Source: Janthinobacterium lividum (GTDB taxonomy: Bacteria; Pseudomonadota; Gammaproteobacteria; Burkholderiales; Burkholderiaceae_D). From it: a stretch of 64,000 nucleotides of DNA. Made by a program: the position numbers and the translations under genes. The notes beneath the pieces were generated by a model that was not told where the DNA came from, did not search any database, and saw only the letters and a program-made list of their open reading frames with translations. Each line of letters opens with the position of its first letter. Position 1 is the first letter of the stretch. The stretch lies in NCBI RefSeq assembly GCF_023509035.1, contig NZ_CP075583.1, positions 4,712,001 through 4,776,000 of the forward strand. The letters run 5' to 3'. Below, piece by piece: positions 41,508 through 50,211 of the stretch.

Positions 41508-41552
41508 ATATTAATACTAATATCAACTCATGAAATAATGAGTAAATACTCA
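41508..41552. promoter_or_regulatory. Cluster of palindromes between the EamA and LysR genes
   Basis: Three inverted repeats are packed in 45 bp: ATATTA-N4-TAATAT (41508-41523), CTCAT-N6-ATGAG (41527-41542) and TGAGTA-AA-TACTCA (41539-41552). Such a set between a LysR gene and a divergent target is what a LysR activation and repression site looks like. The last palindrome ends 20 bp before the LysR start. Confidence 0.6.
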
Positions 41553-41572
41553 TACATCAAAGAAACCACACC

Positions 41573-42472
41573 ATGACCTTCACGCAACTGGAAATTTTTA
41601 CCCTGGTGGCCGAACTGCACGGCTTTTCCGCCGCCGCCGCGCAGCTGGGCATCAGCCAGTCGGCCGTCTCGCATGCCTTGAAAGCGCTGGAAAAGGAGAT
41701 GGGCGTGGACCTCATCGTGCGCCACCAGGCGTCGGCCGAGCTGACTGACGTGGGCCGCCAGTTGCTGGTGCGCGCACGCGAAATCCTCGGCTTGTCGGAA
41801 GCCATGCGGCAGGAAGCGGCCGACGTGCTGGGCCAGCGCCAGGGCACCCTGCGCATCGGTTCCTTCGGTCCCACCTCGTCCTTGAATCTGCTGCCGGCCA
41901 TCACGGCGCAATTTCGCCTGCGCTATCCGGGCATCGACCTGCGCATCGACGAAGGCGCCGACCATGAGGTGGTGCAGTGGATACGCGAACGCCGCGTGGA
42001 TGTCGGCTTCGTCGTGCTGCCCGACGAGCGTTTTGATACGGCGCCGCTGGTGGAAGACCAGATGATGGCACTGGTGCCGCGCAATCATGCGTTGTCCAGC
42101 GAAACCGCCATCACCCTGGCGCAATTGTGCGAAGGGCCGTTCATCATGTCCGAGGCGGGCTGCGCCTGCCTGATCGAACCGCTGTTCGCCAACGCGGGCT
42201 TGCAGCCGCAGGTGCCCTACCGCATCAGCCAGGTGATCACCATCCTCGACATGGTCAGCCGTGGCGACGGCCTGTCCATCGTCGCCGAACTGGCCCTGCC
42301 GCAGCGCCTGCGCGAGCAGTATCCGGAGCTGGTGGCCCTGCCCTTAAATCCGCCCGTCAGCCGCAAAGTGGGCCTGGCCGTGCGCGACCGGCGCCAGAAC
42401 ACGCCCGCCACCAACGCTTTTTTCGATGTAGCGAAACAGATGGCGCCGACCCTGGCGCCCCGTCGCGCATGA
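41573..42472 (+). CDS. LysR-family transcriptional regulator
   Basis: This is a 299-aa LysR regulator. The helix-turn-helix is MTFTQLEIFTLVAELHGFSA followed by AAAQLGISQSAVSHALKALE. The effector domain begins GTLRIGSFGPTSSLNLLPAI, of the CbbR/CynR-like group. It is divergent from the EamA transporter, with palindromes between them, so a regulator-exporter pair is likely. Confidence 0.94.
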   Translation: MTFTQLEIFTLVAELHGFSAAAAQLGISQSAVSHALKALEKEMGVDLIVRHQASAELTDVGRQLLVRAREILGLSEAMRQEAADVLGQRQGTLRIGSFGPTSSLNLLPAITAQFRLRYPGIDLRIDEGADHEVVQWIRERRVDVGFVVLPDERFDTAPLVEDQMMALVPRNHALSSETAITLAQLCEGPFIMSEAGCACLIEPLFANAGLQPQVPYRISQVITILDMVSRGDGLSIVAELALPQRLREQYPELVALPLNPPVSRKVGLAVRDRRQNTPATNAFFDVAKQMAPTLAPRRA

Positions 42473-42479
42473 ACGCCAT

Positions 42480-44417
42480 CTAGAAAGTTTCCCACTCCTC
42501 GCTGCGTTCCGCCGTCTTGGGGCCGGCCGCTTTGGTGGCCGGGCGGCTGGCGATGCGCGGCGCGATGGCCGCGCGCACCACAGGCCTGGCCGGCTGATGC
42601 TGCTGCGGCGGCGCCTGCCCCTCATCGAGCTTGAACACGCCCACCACCTGCGCCAACGTGCTGGCCTGGTCTTGCAGGCTTTCCGCCGCAGCGGCAGCCT
42701 CTTCCACCAGGGCCGCGTTCTGCTGCGTCACCTGGTCCATTTGCGCGATGGCCTGGTTCACCTGTTCGATGCCCGAGCTTTGCTCGACGCTGGCGGCCGT
42801 GATCTCGCCCATGATGTCGGTCACGCGGCGCACGCTGTCGACGATTTCCTGCATCGTTGCGCCGGCCTCGTCGACGAGGCGCGCGCCCGAATCGACCTTG
42901 CCCACCGAATCGTCGATCAGCAGCTTGATTTCCTTCGCCGCCTGGCTTGACCTCTGCGCCAGGCTGCGCACTTCCGTCGCCACCACGGCAAAGCCGCGCC
43001 CCTGTTCGCCCGCGCGCGCCGCTTCCACGGCCGCATTCAAGGCCAGAATATTCGTCTGGAAGGCGATGCCGTCGATGACGCTGATGATGTCGACGATCTT
43101 CTTCGACGAATCGTTGATCGACGCCATGGTATCGACCACCTGCGCCACCACTTGCCCGCCCTTGCTGGCCACGCCGGACGCCGATTGCGCCATCTGGTTG
43201 GCCTGGCGTGCATTGTCGGCATTCTGTTTCACCGTGCTGGTCAGCTCTTCCATCGAGGCGGCCGTCTCTTCCAGCGAGCTCGCTTGCTGTTCCGTGCGCG
43301 ACGACAGGTCCTGGTTGCCGGCGGCGATTTCCGACGACGAGACTTTCACTGATTCGCTGGCCGTGCGGATTTTCACGAGAACGGCGGCGATCTTGTCGAT
43401 GAAGCGGTTGAAGGCGCCGGCAATCTGCGCCAGCTCATCCACGCCGGAAGCGTCGAGGCGGCGCGTCAGGTCGCCCTCGCCCGAGGCGATGTCGTCGAGC
43501 GCATCGCGCACCAGTTCCAAACGCTTGAGCATTTTGAATACCAGCAGCGACAGGAGCAGCGCCGCCAGCCCGGTCAGCAGCGCAGCCGTCACGGTGGCCG
43601 TCGTCAGCATCGTCTGCAAGGCTAGCATGGCCTCCTGCTGGTCCAGCACCACGGCCAGCAGCCAGCTTGTCCCCGCCACGCGCGTGACGTACAGCATGCC
43701 GTCGCGGTCATTCAGGCGCACGGCCTCGCTCGAGCGCGTGCTTTCCAGCCGGTTGACCTGCGCGGCCGACAGCGCCGCATCGAGTTTCGCCACCGGCTGC
43801 AGGCTCAGGTCCTTGTTGGCATGGGCGATGATGGTGCCGCTCTGGTCGACCAGGAAGGCAAAGCTGTGCGGCGTCGGCTTGATCGCCACCACGTTGGCGA
43901 TCACCGTATCGAGCAGCACGTCCGCTCCCGCCACGCCAAGCAGCGCCTCTTTCGGGCCGACGGGCGCCGTAAACGACACCACCAGCTTGTGGCTGGCCGC
44001 GTCCACATACGGCGGCGTCAGCATCGGCACGCCGGCCTTGACGGTGTCCGTGTACCAGGCGCGCGCGGTAGGATCGAAATCGGCCGGGCGCCCCGGATGG
44101 GTAAATACGGAGCGCTTGTCCGCGTAGCCGATGAAGACTTCCGCAAAATCGCCAGCCTTTTCCGCGATCTGGAAGGCGCGCAGCGGATCGGGTGTCTCGG
44201 CCGACATCACGACGGATGCCATGACCTTCTTCTTGCCATCGACCCATTGCGCCAGCACGGCCGACTGGCTGTGCAGCAGTTGCTGCATCTGCTGGTCGGC
44301 CGACGCCAGCATGCTGCTCCGCGTGGTCACGTAATTGGCGACCGACAAGGCCAGCATGGACAGCACGACGATGGAAACGCAAATGAGCACCAGCCGCGTG
44401 CGAAGGGAAGACAACAT
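42480..44417 (-). CDS. Methyl-accepting chemotaxis protein with dCache sensor and CheR-binding tail
   Basis: This is a 645-aa chemoreceptor. Membrane helix 1 (about 8-30), a periplasmic dCache domain (about 35-275), membrane helix 2 ([18 protein letters not shown]), HAMP, then the signalling domain with the hairpin [20 protein letters not shown] and [20 protein letters not shown]. The dCache part has [16 protein letters not shown] and VAGADV, which resemble the amino-acid-binding motif RxWY/YxD/D, so amino acids are candidate ligands. The protein ends EEWETF, a CheR/CheB docking tail. A hairpin lies in its leader. Confidence 0.94.
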   Translation of the reverse strand: MLSSLRTRLVLICVSIVVLSMLALSVANYVTTRSSMLASADQQMQQLLHSQSAVLAQWVDGKKKVMASVVMSAETPDPLRAFQIAEKAGDFAEVFIGYADKRSVFTHPGRPADFDPTARAWYTDTVKAGVPMLTPPYVDAASHKLVVSFTAPVGPKEALLGVAGADVLLDTVIANVVAIKPTPHSFAFLVDQSGTIIAHANKDLSLQPVAKLDAALSAAQVNRLESTRSSEAVRLNDRDGMLYVTRVAGTSWLLAVVLDQQEAMLALQTMLTTATVTAALLTGLAALLLSLLVFKMLKRLELVRDALDDIASGEGDLTRRLDASGVDELAQIAGAFNRFIDKIAAVLVKIRTASESVKVSSSEIAAGNQDLSSRTEQQASSLEETAASMEELTSTVKQNADNARQANQMAQSASGVASKGGQVVAQVVDTMASINDSSKKIVDIISVIDGIAFQTNILALNAAVEAARAGEQGRGFAVVATEVRSLAQRSSQAAKEIKLLIDDSVGKVDSGARLVDEAGATMQEIVDSVRRVTDIMGEITAASVEQSSGIEQVNQAIAQMDQVTQQNAALVEEAAAAAESLQDQASTLAQVVGVFKLDEGQAPPQQHQPARPVVRAAIAPRIASRPATKAAGPKTAERSEEWETF

Positions 44418-44453
44418 GATGGACTCCTCGTTTCAATTTTAATGGCGTGAAAC

Positions 44454-44467
44454 AGTGCTTTTGCACT
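44454..44467 (-). other. Hairpin in the chemoreceptor leader
   Basis: AGTGC-TTTT-GCACT forms a 5-bp stem with 4-nt loop, 37 bp before the chemoreceptor start. The 159-bp gap to recD holds no gene. The role of the hairpin is unknown. Confidence 0.4.
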
Positions 44468-44576
44468 ACTTTCTCTAAGAAAGCATTTTCACACAAAAAT
44501 CGGAACAATTTCCATCAATATTCGGAATAAAACACATATATTTCCACATGGCAACCAATCGAACCCAGTCCAGCCA

Positions 44577-46550
44577 TCAGCCGATCAGCCCCCTCAAGCC
44601 GCTGGCCCGCTGCGTGCGGCGCAGAATCGCGTCGAACAGCACGGCCTGCGTGGGCGAGACGAGGGTAAAAAAGTCGCGCGCGCGCGTGATGCCCGTGTAG
44701 ACCAGTTCGCGCGCCAGCATGGCGCCGCCTTCCTGCGGCAGCACCAACACCGTATGGCGAAACTCCGAGCCTTGCGATTTATGTACCGTCATGGCGAACG
44801 CCGTCTCCACATGGCGCAAACGTGTGGCCAGCACGCTGCGCACGTTCTCGCCTTCCAGGAAATACACACGCAGGGAGCCGGGCCGCGCAGGGTCGCGCAA
44901 GGTCAGTCCGATGTCGCCGTTGAACACGCCCGTACCGTAATCGTTACGCGTGACCATCACGGGGCGTCCCACATACCACTCGCTGCGGCGTATCAGCCCT
45001 TCCTTTTCCAGCCGCAGTTCGATGGCCGTGTTCAAGCCCGCCACGCCCCACTCGCCTTCGCGCACGGCGCACAGGATGCGGAACGACTCGAACGCGTGCA
45101 GCACGGCGCGCACCCAGTCGTCATGCTGCGCGTAGCCTTCGCCGCCGGCATTCACCAGCGCCAGGTAAGGCTGATAACCGCCCGGCGCATCCGGACGTCC
45201 GCGCAAGGCCAGGCGCAGCACGTCCTCCTGCTGCGCCGGCACCGTCCACGCCAGCTGGCCGCCGCTGTCGCTGGCAAAGCAGGCCTTGGCCAGATCGGGC
45301 CTGCCGCCATTCACGGCCAGCGCCAGCTCGCCAATCGGACCGCTGAAGCGGTGGCTGTGGCGCAGCATCACCGTCTGCTGCGCCAGCGCACCGGCCGCTC
45401 CCGCGAAGGCAGGCGGAATGGTCACGCCGCTGGCCGCCTGCGCATACGCGATGGTAGCCGGCGTGTAAGCGCCCGCCTGCGCATCGTGGCACAAGTCGCC
45501 CAGCACGGCGCCCGCCTCCACCGACGCCAACTGGTCCTTGTCACCCAGCAGTATCAAGATCGCAGTCGGCGGCAAGGCGTCGAGCACCGAGGCCATCATT
45601 TCCAGGTGCACCATCGATGCTTCATCGATGATCAGCACGTCGACATCGAGCGGATTGCCCGCGTGATGGGCAAAGGCGCGCGTATCGGGCCGCGCACCCA
45701 GCAAACTATGCAGGGTGCGGGCCGCGCCCATGCGCCGCGCCAGCTCCAGCAGGGGCAGCGCCTCGCCCGCCTTCGCCGCCAGACCTTCCAAGGCCTTGTC
45801 GATCGACTGTTTCAGGCGCGCGGCCGCCTTGCCCGTCGGCGCGGCCAGCGCGATGCGCAGCTGCTCCGGCTGCGGCGAGACGGCAAACAGCAAGGTCAAA
45901 AGGCTCGCCACCGTGTACGTCTTGCCCGTCCCCGGTCCGCCCGTGATGATGGCCACCTTGCCGCGCAGGGCGATGGCGCACGCCACTTTTTGCCAGTCCG
46001 GGCCACCATCCTGCGTGGGCTGGTCGAACAGGATGTCGAGCCATTGCCGCACCTGCGCCAGCGGCGGATTGATCAAACCCTGCGCGCGGACGGCGATTTT
46101 CTCGCCCACCAGGCTTTCGTCGCGCCAGTAGCGGCGCAAATACAGGCGGTCGCCATCGAGCACCAGCGGCTGGCGCACATCGGCCGCCCCCACCTGCCAC
46201 ACCTGCGGCGCACCGGCCAGCAGCGCGCGCCAGCCATCGACGCTGTCCGGCAGCGGACCGGAAACGGCCAGCACGGCATGCCACAGCTCCTCGCTCCAGC
46301 CCAGCAGTTGCGACGGTTCGCTGGCCAGCTCAAACAGCATCAGACAGCTGTGCCCCCGCCCTTCCAGCTCGGACAGCACCACGCAGGCCACGGCCACGGC
46401 GGGCGCATTCGGCGCCTCCTCGTCCAGGCTGGCGATGAAGCGGGCAAAGGCGGCGCTCAGGCGGCGCAGATGGCCCGCTTCGGCCACGCCGTCAAAGTGA
46501 GTAAACAAGGCGTCCATCTGCAAGGCATCCATCTGCTCATTATGCTGCAT
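44577..46550 (-). CDS. recD: Exodeoxyribonuclease V subunit RecD
   Basis: RecD is the fast 5'-3' helicase of RecBCD, which processes double-strand breaks. It is 657 aa. Walker A is GGPGTGKT (about 204-211), Walker B is VDVLIIDEASMVHLEM, and the C-terminal helicase motif is FAMTVHKSQGSEFRHTVLVL with VYTGITRARDFFTLV. The N-terminal RecB-binding domain is present. It overlaps the end of recB by 11 nt and is the last gene of the operon. Confidence 0.97.
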   Translation of the reverse strand: MQHNEQMDALQMDALFTHFDGVAEAGHLRRLSAAFARFIASLDEEAPNAPAVAVACVVLSELEGRGHSCLMLFELASEPSQLLGWSEELWHAVLAVSGPLPDSVDGWRALLAGAPQVWQVGAADVRQPLVLDGDRLYLRRYWRDESLVGEKIAVRAQGLINPPLAQVRQWLDILFDQPTQDGGPDWQKVACAIALRGKVAIITGGPGTGKTYTVASLLTLLFAVSPQPEQLRIALAAPTGKAAARLKQSIDKALEGLAAKAGEALPLLELARRMGAARTLHSLLGARPDTRAFAHHAGNPLDVDVLIIDEASMVHLEMMASVLDALPPTAILILLGDKDQLASVEAGAVLGDLCHDAQAGAYTPATIAYAQAASGVTIPPAFAGAAGALAQQTVMLRHSHRFSGPIGELALAVNGGRPDLAKACFASDSGGQLAWTVPAQQEDVLRLALRGRPDAPGGYQPYLALVNAGGEGYAQHDDWVRAVLHAFESFRILCAVREGEWGVAGLNTAIELRLEKEGLIRRSEWYVGRPVMVTRNDYGTGVFNGDIGLTLRDPARPGSLRVYFLEGENVRSVLATRLRHVETAFAMTVHKSQGSEFRHTVLVLPQEGGAMLARELVYTGITRARDFFTLVSPTQAVLFDAILRRTQRASGLRGLIG

Positions 46551-49500
46551 GGTGTTCCGTTTCTTCTAACAGTTGATCGAGGCCATCCATCAGTTCCAGC
46601 TGCGGCGCCAGCCAGTAGCAGCCATGCGTATCCACATTCGCGATACCGCGCAGGAACAGGAAGATGGCGCCGCCCAGGTGCTCGGCCGGGTGATACGCAT
46701 CACCGAGGCGACTTTTCAGCAGCCGGTGCAGGGCCAGCATGTAGATGGCGCCCTGGATATCATAGCGGTGCTGCGCCATGCCGGCCGCCAGCGCGGCCGT
46801 GTGGTAGGCCGCGTCGTTGGCGCCCAGCGCGTTCGACTTGTAGTCGAGCACCCAGTAGCGGCCATCCTGTTCGATGACCAGGTCGGCAAAGCCTTTCAAC
46901 ATGCCGTGCAGCTGGCGCCGGGGCAGCACGGGGCGCGGCGCGCCATCGAGCAGCAAGCGCGTGCACAGCAGATCGAGCGCCCCCGTGGACAAATGCTCGC
47001 TGGGGAACCAGAATTCCATCTCGGACAGGGTGCTATCGAGCTGCGACAGCGACGCATCGAGCAGCGGCAGCGGCGTGAGGGCGATTTCCCTGAGCCAGGC
47101 GATGGCGTCTTCCTGGCGATGGCCCCAGCCGCCCCGTTCGCAGCGCGCAGCCAGACGGGTATTGAAATTGTCGTCGTGGACGCTGTCAAAACCTTCGCTG
47201 CCCATCCACTCGAGCTGCTCGTGCAAGAAATTGCCGGGCACGGAGCCACGCGGGAAGCGGTGCCATGGCGCGTCGCCCATTTGCATCGGTGAGGTCACGG
47301 CGACAGCCGTGCCATCTTCCAGCAGGGTTTCCTCCAGCGCCCGTTGCGGCACATGCGCGGCCGCCACGGCGCCGATCTGGCGCGTCAGCGACGTAAAGCT
47401 GCCCACCGACCAGTCGCGCTCGAATTCGCCCACGAACACGGGTGCGGGGCGTAGCTCGGGGCGCCGCTCGACCCGGTCCAGCACCGTGCAGGCATCGGGC
47501 TGCGCCAGCGCGCTGACATAAATGGCGTCGCAACTGCCCGCCACCTGCTGCCAGCGCAGCAGCAGCTGGTCAGACGGCAGCTTGTCGCCGCCCGTCAACA
47601 GGTAACCGAGCGCCGATTCGTGCAGGGTGTTCTCGCCCGCCTTGCGCGCCGCCTGGGCGGCCACACCCAGCCACAGGAAGTGGCGCGCGCGCGTCAGGGC
47701 CACGTACAGGAGCCGCAAGTCTTCCTCGATGCGCGCCTCTTCGACCGCCGCCATGGCCTCGTCGGACAGGGACAGGTCGAGGCGGCGTTCGCCATCTTCG
47801 CCCGCATACTCGAAGAAGCTGCGGTTGCGTTTATCCACCTTGCGCGCCGTGACGGCAAACGGCAGATACACGAGCGGGTATTCGAGGCCCTTGGATTTGT
47901 GCACGGTGATGACCTTGACCAGTTCCGCATCGCTTTCCAGGCGCAGCACGCGCTCGTCGCCGCCCTCGCCTTCGCCGGCGATCTGCTCGGCCAGCCAGCG
48001 TATCAGCGCCTGCTCGCCATCGAGCTGGCGGCTGGCCGATTGCAGCAGTTCCGCCAGGTGCAGCAGATTCGTCAGCCGCCGCTCGCCACCCGTCTGCTGC
48101 AGCAGCATGGCCGGCAGTTGCAATTCGTGGATGAAGCGGCGCAGCATGGCCAGCACGCCCTGGCGCTGCCAGATCAGGTGCAAGGCCTTCAGTTGCTCGA
48201 CCCGGCGTTCCCATTCCAGTTCATCGCTCGACAGGCGCGCCAGCTCGCCCAGTGACAGGCCGATGGTGCGCGTGGCAAACGCGGCGCGCGCCAGTCCCCC
48301 GTCAAGCGGGTTGGCCAGCGCCGCCAGCCAGCGCAGCACATCTTGCGCTTCCTCGCTGTCGACGACGGAATCCTTGTCGGACAGGTAGACGCTGGCGACC
48401 CGGCGGCGCGCCAGCGCGCGGCGGATGGCGGCCGCTTCCTTGCGGTCGCGCACGAGGATGGCGACATCGGCCGGCTGCAGGCGCACAAATCCGTCAGGTC
48501 CAGCGAAACCGGCTTGCGCATCGCCCAGCATGGCGACGACGTGCTCGGCGCAATGCTGCGCGAAATACTCGCGATAGCTGTCGCCGCGCAGTCCTTCATC
48601 GCTGGCGCAGGCGGCCAGCAGGGCCGGCAGCGGACCGCCGGCGTTCACCAGATGCTCGGCGCGGCCCTGGGCGTCGACGGCCTCGAACGGCAACGGATTC
48701 TCGCCCCCTTTACGGTAGCGGAAGGCGCCCGCTGGCACCTCGTCGCGTTCGGCGTGCAGGAACAGCTGGTTGACAGCCGCCACCAGCGGCGCCGTCGAAC
48801 GGTAGTTGGTGCCCAGCTGGTAATGGCGTCCCGTTGTCGCGCGCCGCGCCGCCAGATAGCTCTGGATGTCGGCGCCGCGAAAGCCGTAGATCGACTGTTT
48901 CGGGTCGCCGATCAAAAACAGTCCCAGCGACGGTTCGTTGTCGGCGATGCGGTACAGCAGGTTGAATATCTGATACTGGGCCGGCGCCGTATCCTGGAAT
49001 TCATCGACCATGGCCAGCGGATACTGGTCGATGATGCGCTGGCGCAGGGCCGCGCCATTCTCGCCGGCCAGCGCGTCGTGCAAGCGCTGCAGCATGTCGG
49101 CAAAGCCGAACTGGCGCGACTGGCGCTTCAATTGATCCATGCGCCGCGCGATGGCCGCCGCCGCATGCAGGTGCAATTTGTGCGCCAGCGGCGTAAGGGC
49201 CGCCAGGGCGATTCCCAGCGCCTCGGTATGTTCGAAGCACTCGGGCACCTGCGCCGTGAAGCTCTTGGCAAACGCATCCTCGATGCCGAACGGCGTCAAG
49301 CGTTCCCATGCCTTGGCCGTGATGGCTGGCTGCAGCAAGAGCGGATCCTGCGCCCAGCGGCGCAAGCCGTCGAACCACTTCGCCAGATTCTCCGGCTTCA
49401 TCTTGACGCCGTTAAAACACTTGGGATTGGCGGCGCGGTGGTCATTGATCCAGGCGGCCATCCGCTCCACGCGCTCGACCCAGCCCGCCTTCAGGGTGGC

Positions 49501-50211
49501 CAGCTGCGCGGCCAGCGCCCGCTGTTCGCGCACGATCAGCGCGGACAACGGCTCCTCGTCCGCCATGCCCATGATGTCCGCGCGGCGCGCCAGCTCGCGC
49601 GCGCCTTTCTTCAGCGCGCCGACGTCGGGCCAGCATGCCAGCAGCACATCGAGCGCCTGCGGGGGCAAGGGATAGACTTGCTGGCGCCAGTAATCGTGGG
49701 CCGCATCCTCGAACAGGGCTTGCTCGTCGCTGACCAGTTCCTCGTCGAACAGACTGCCGCTGTCGAAGGCGTGCTCGCGCAGCATGCGCTGGCACCAAGC
49801 GTCGATGGTGAAGATGGCCGCTTCATCCATCGTCTCGGCGGCCAGCATCAAGCGGTGCGCGGCCTTTTGCCGCTCGCTCTCGTCCGGATAGGATTCCAGC
49901 AAGGCGTCGAGAAAGGGGTCGCTGCCGCCGGATTCAATGCGGAACTCATTGCGAAAATAAGCGGCGGCCTCGATCAGGCGTTCGCGCACGCGGTTCGACA
50001 ATTCGCGCGTGGCGGCGCGAGTAAACGTCATCACGAGGATATCGGCCGGCAGCAGCGGACGCGCAAAACGGCTGTCGTCGTCGCCATGCCCCAGCACGAG
50101 CCGCACATACAGCGCGGCGATGGTCCAGGTCTTGCCCGTGCCGGCAGACGCTTCGATCAGGCGCGAGCCATGCAGCGGGAACACCAAGGGCTTGAGCAAA
50201 TGGCTCGTCAT
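46540..50211 (-). CDS. recB: Exodeoxyribonuclease V subunit RecB
   Basis: RecB is the 3'-5' helicase and the nuclease of RecBCD. It is 1223 aa. Walker A is ASAGTGKT (about 21-28). Helicase motifs include MVDEFQDTAPAQYQIFNLLY, LIGDPKQSIYGFRGADIQSY and VITVHKSKGLEYPLVYLPF. The C-terminal nuclease domain has GFADLVIEQDGRYWVLDYKS with the catalytic Asp and Lys. It overlaps recC by 4 nt at its start. Confidence 0.98.
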   Translation of the reverse strand: MTSHLLKPLVFPLHGSRLIEASAGTGKTWTIAALYVRLVLGHGDDDSRFARPLLPADILVMTFTRAATRELSNRVRERLIEAAAYFRNEFRIESGGSDPFLDALLESYPDESERQKAAHRLMLAAETMDEAAIFTIDAWCQRMLREHAFDSGSLFDEELVSDEQALFEDAAHDYWRQQVYPLPPQALDVLLACWPDVGALKKGARELARRADIMGMADEEPLSALIVREQRALAAQLATLKAGWVERVERMAAWINDHRAANPKCFNGVKMKPENLAKWFDGLRRWAQDPLLLQPAITAKAWERLTPFGIEDAFAKSFTAQVPECFEHTEALGIALAALTPLAHKLHLHAAAAIARRMDQLKRQSRQFGFADMLQRLHDALAGENGAALRQRIIDQYPLAMVDEFQDTAPAQYQIFNLLYRIADNEPSLGLFLIGDPKQSIYGFRGADIQSYLAARRATTGRHYQLGTNYRSTAPLVAAVNQLFLHAERDEVPAGAFRYRKGGENPLPFEAVDAQGRAEHLVNAGGPLPALLAACASDEGLRGDSYREYFAQHCAEHVVAMLGDAQAGFAGPDGFVRLQPADVAILVRDRKEAAAIRRALARRRVASVYLSDKDSVVDSEEAQDVLRWLAALANPLDGGLARAAFATRTIGLSLGELARLSSDELEWERRVEQLKALHLIWQRQGVLAMLRRFIHELQLPAMLLQQTGGERRLTNLLHLAELLQSASRQLDGEQALIRWLAEQIAGEGEGGDERVLRLESDAELVKVITVHKSKGLEYPLVYLPFAVTARKVDKRNRSFFEYAGEDGERRLDLSLSDEAMAAVEEARIEEDLRLLYVALTRARHFLWLGVAAQAARKAGENTLHESALGYLLTGGDKLPSDQLLLRWQQVAGSCDAIYVSALAQPDACTVLDRVERRPELRPAPVFVGEFERDWSVGSFTSLTRQIGAVAAAHVPQRALEETLLEDGTAVAVTSPMQMGDAPWHRFPRGSVPGNFLHEQLEWMGSEGFDSVHDDNFNTRLAARCERGGWGHRQEDAIAWLREIALTPLPLLDASLSQLDSTLSEMEFWFPSEHLSTGALDLLCTRLLLDGAPRPVLPRRQLHGMLKGFADLVIEQDGRYWVLDYKSNALGANDAAYHTAALAAGMAQHRYDIQGAIYMLALHRLLKSRLGDAYHPAEHLGGAIFLFLRGIANVDTHGCYWLAPQLELMDGLDQLLEETEHHAA

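Noticed and set aside
44418..44576. Sigma-28 promoter for the chemoreceptor
   Set aside because: TTCCGAATA and TTCCGATTT resemble a -10 element, but no matching -35 element is seen.
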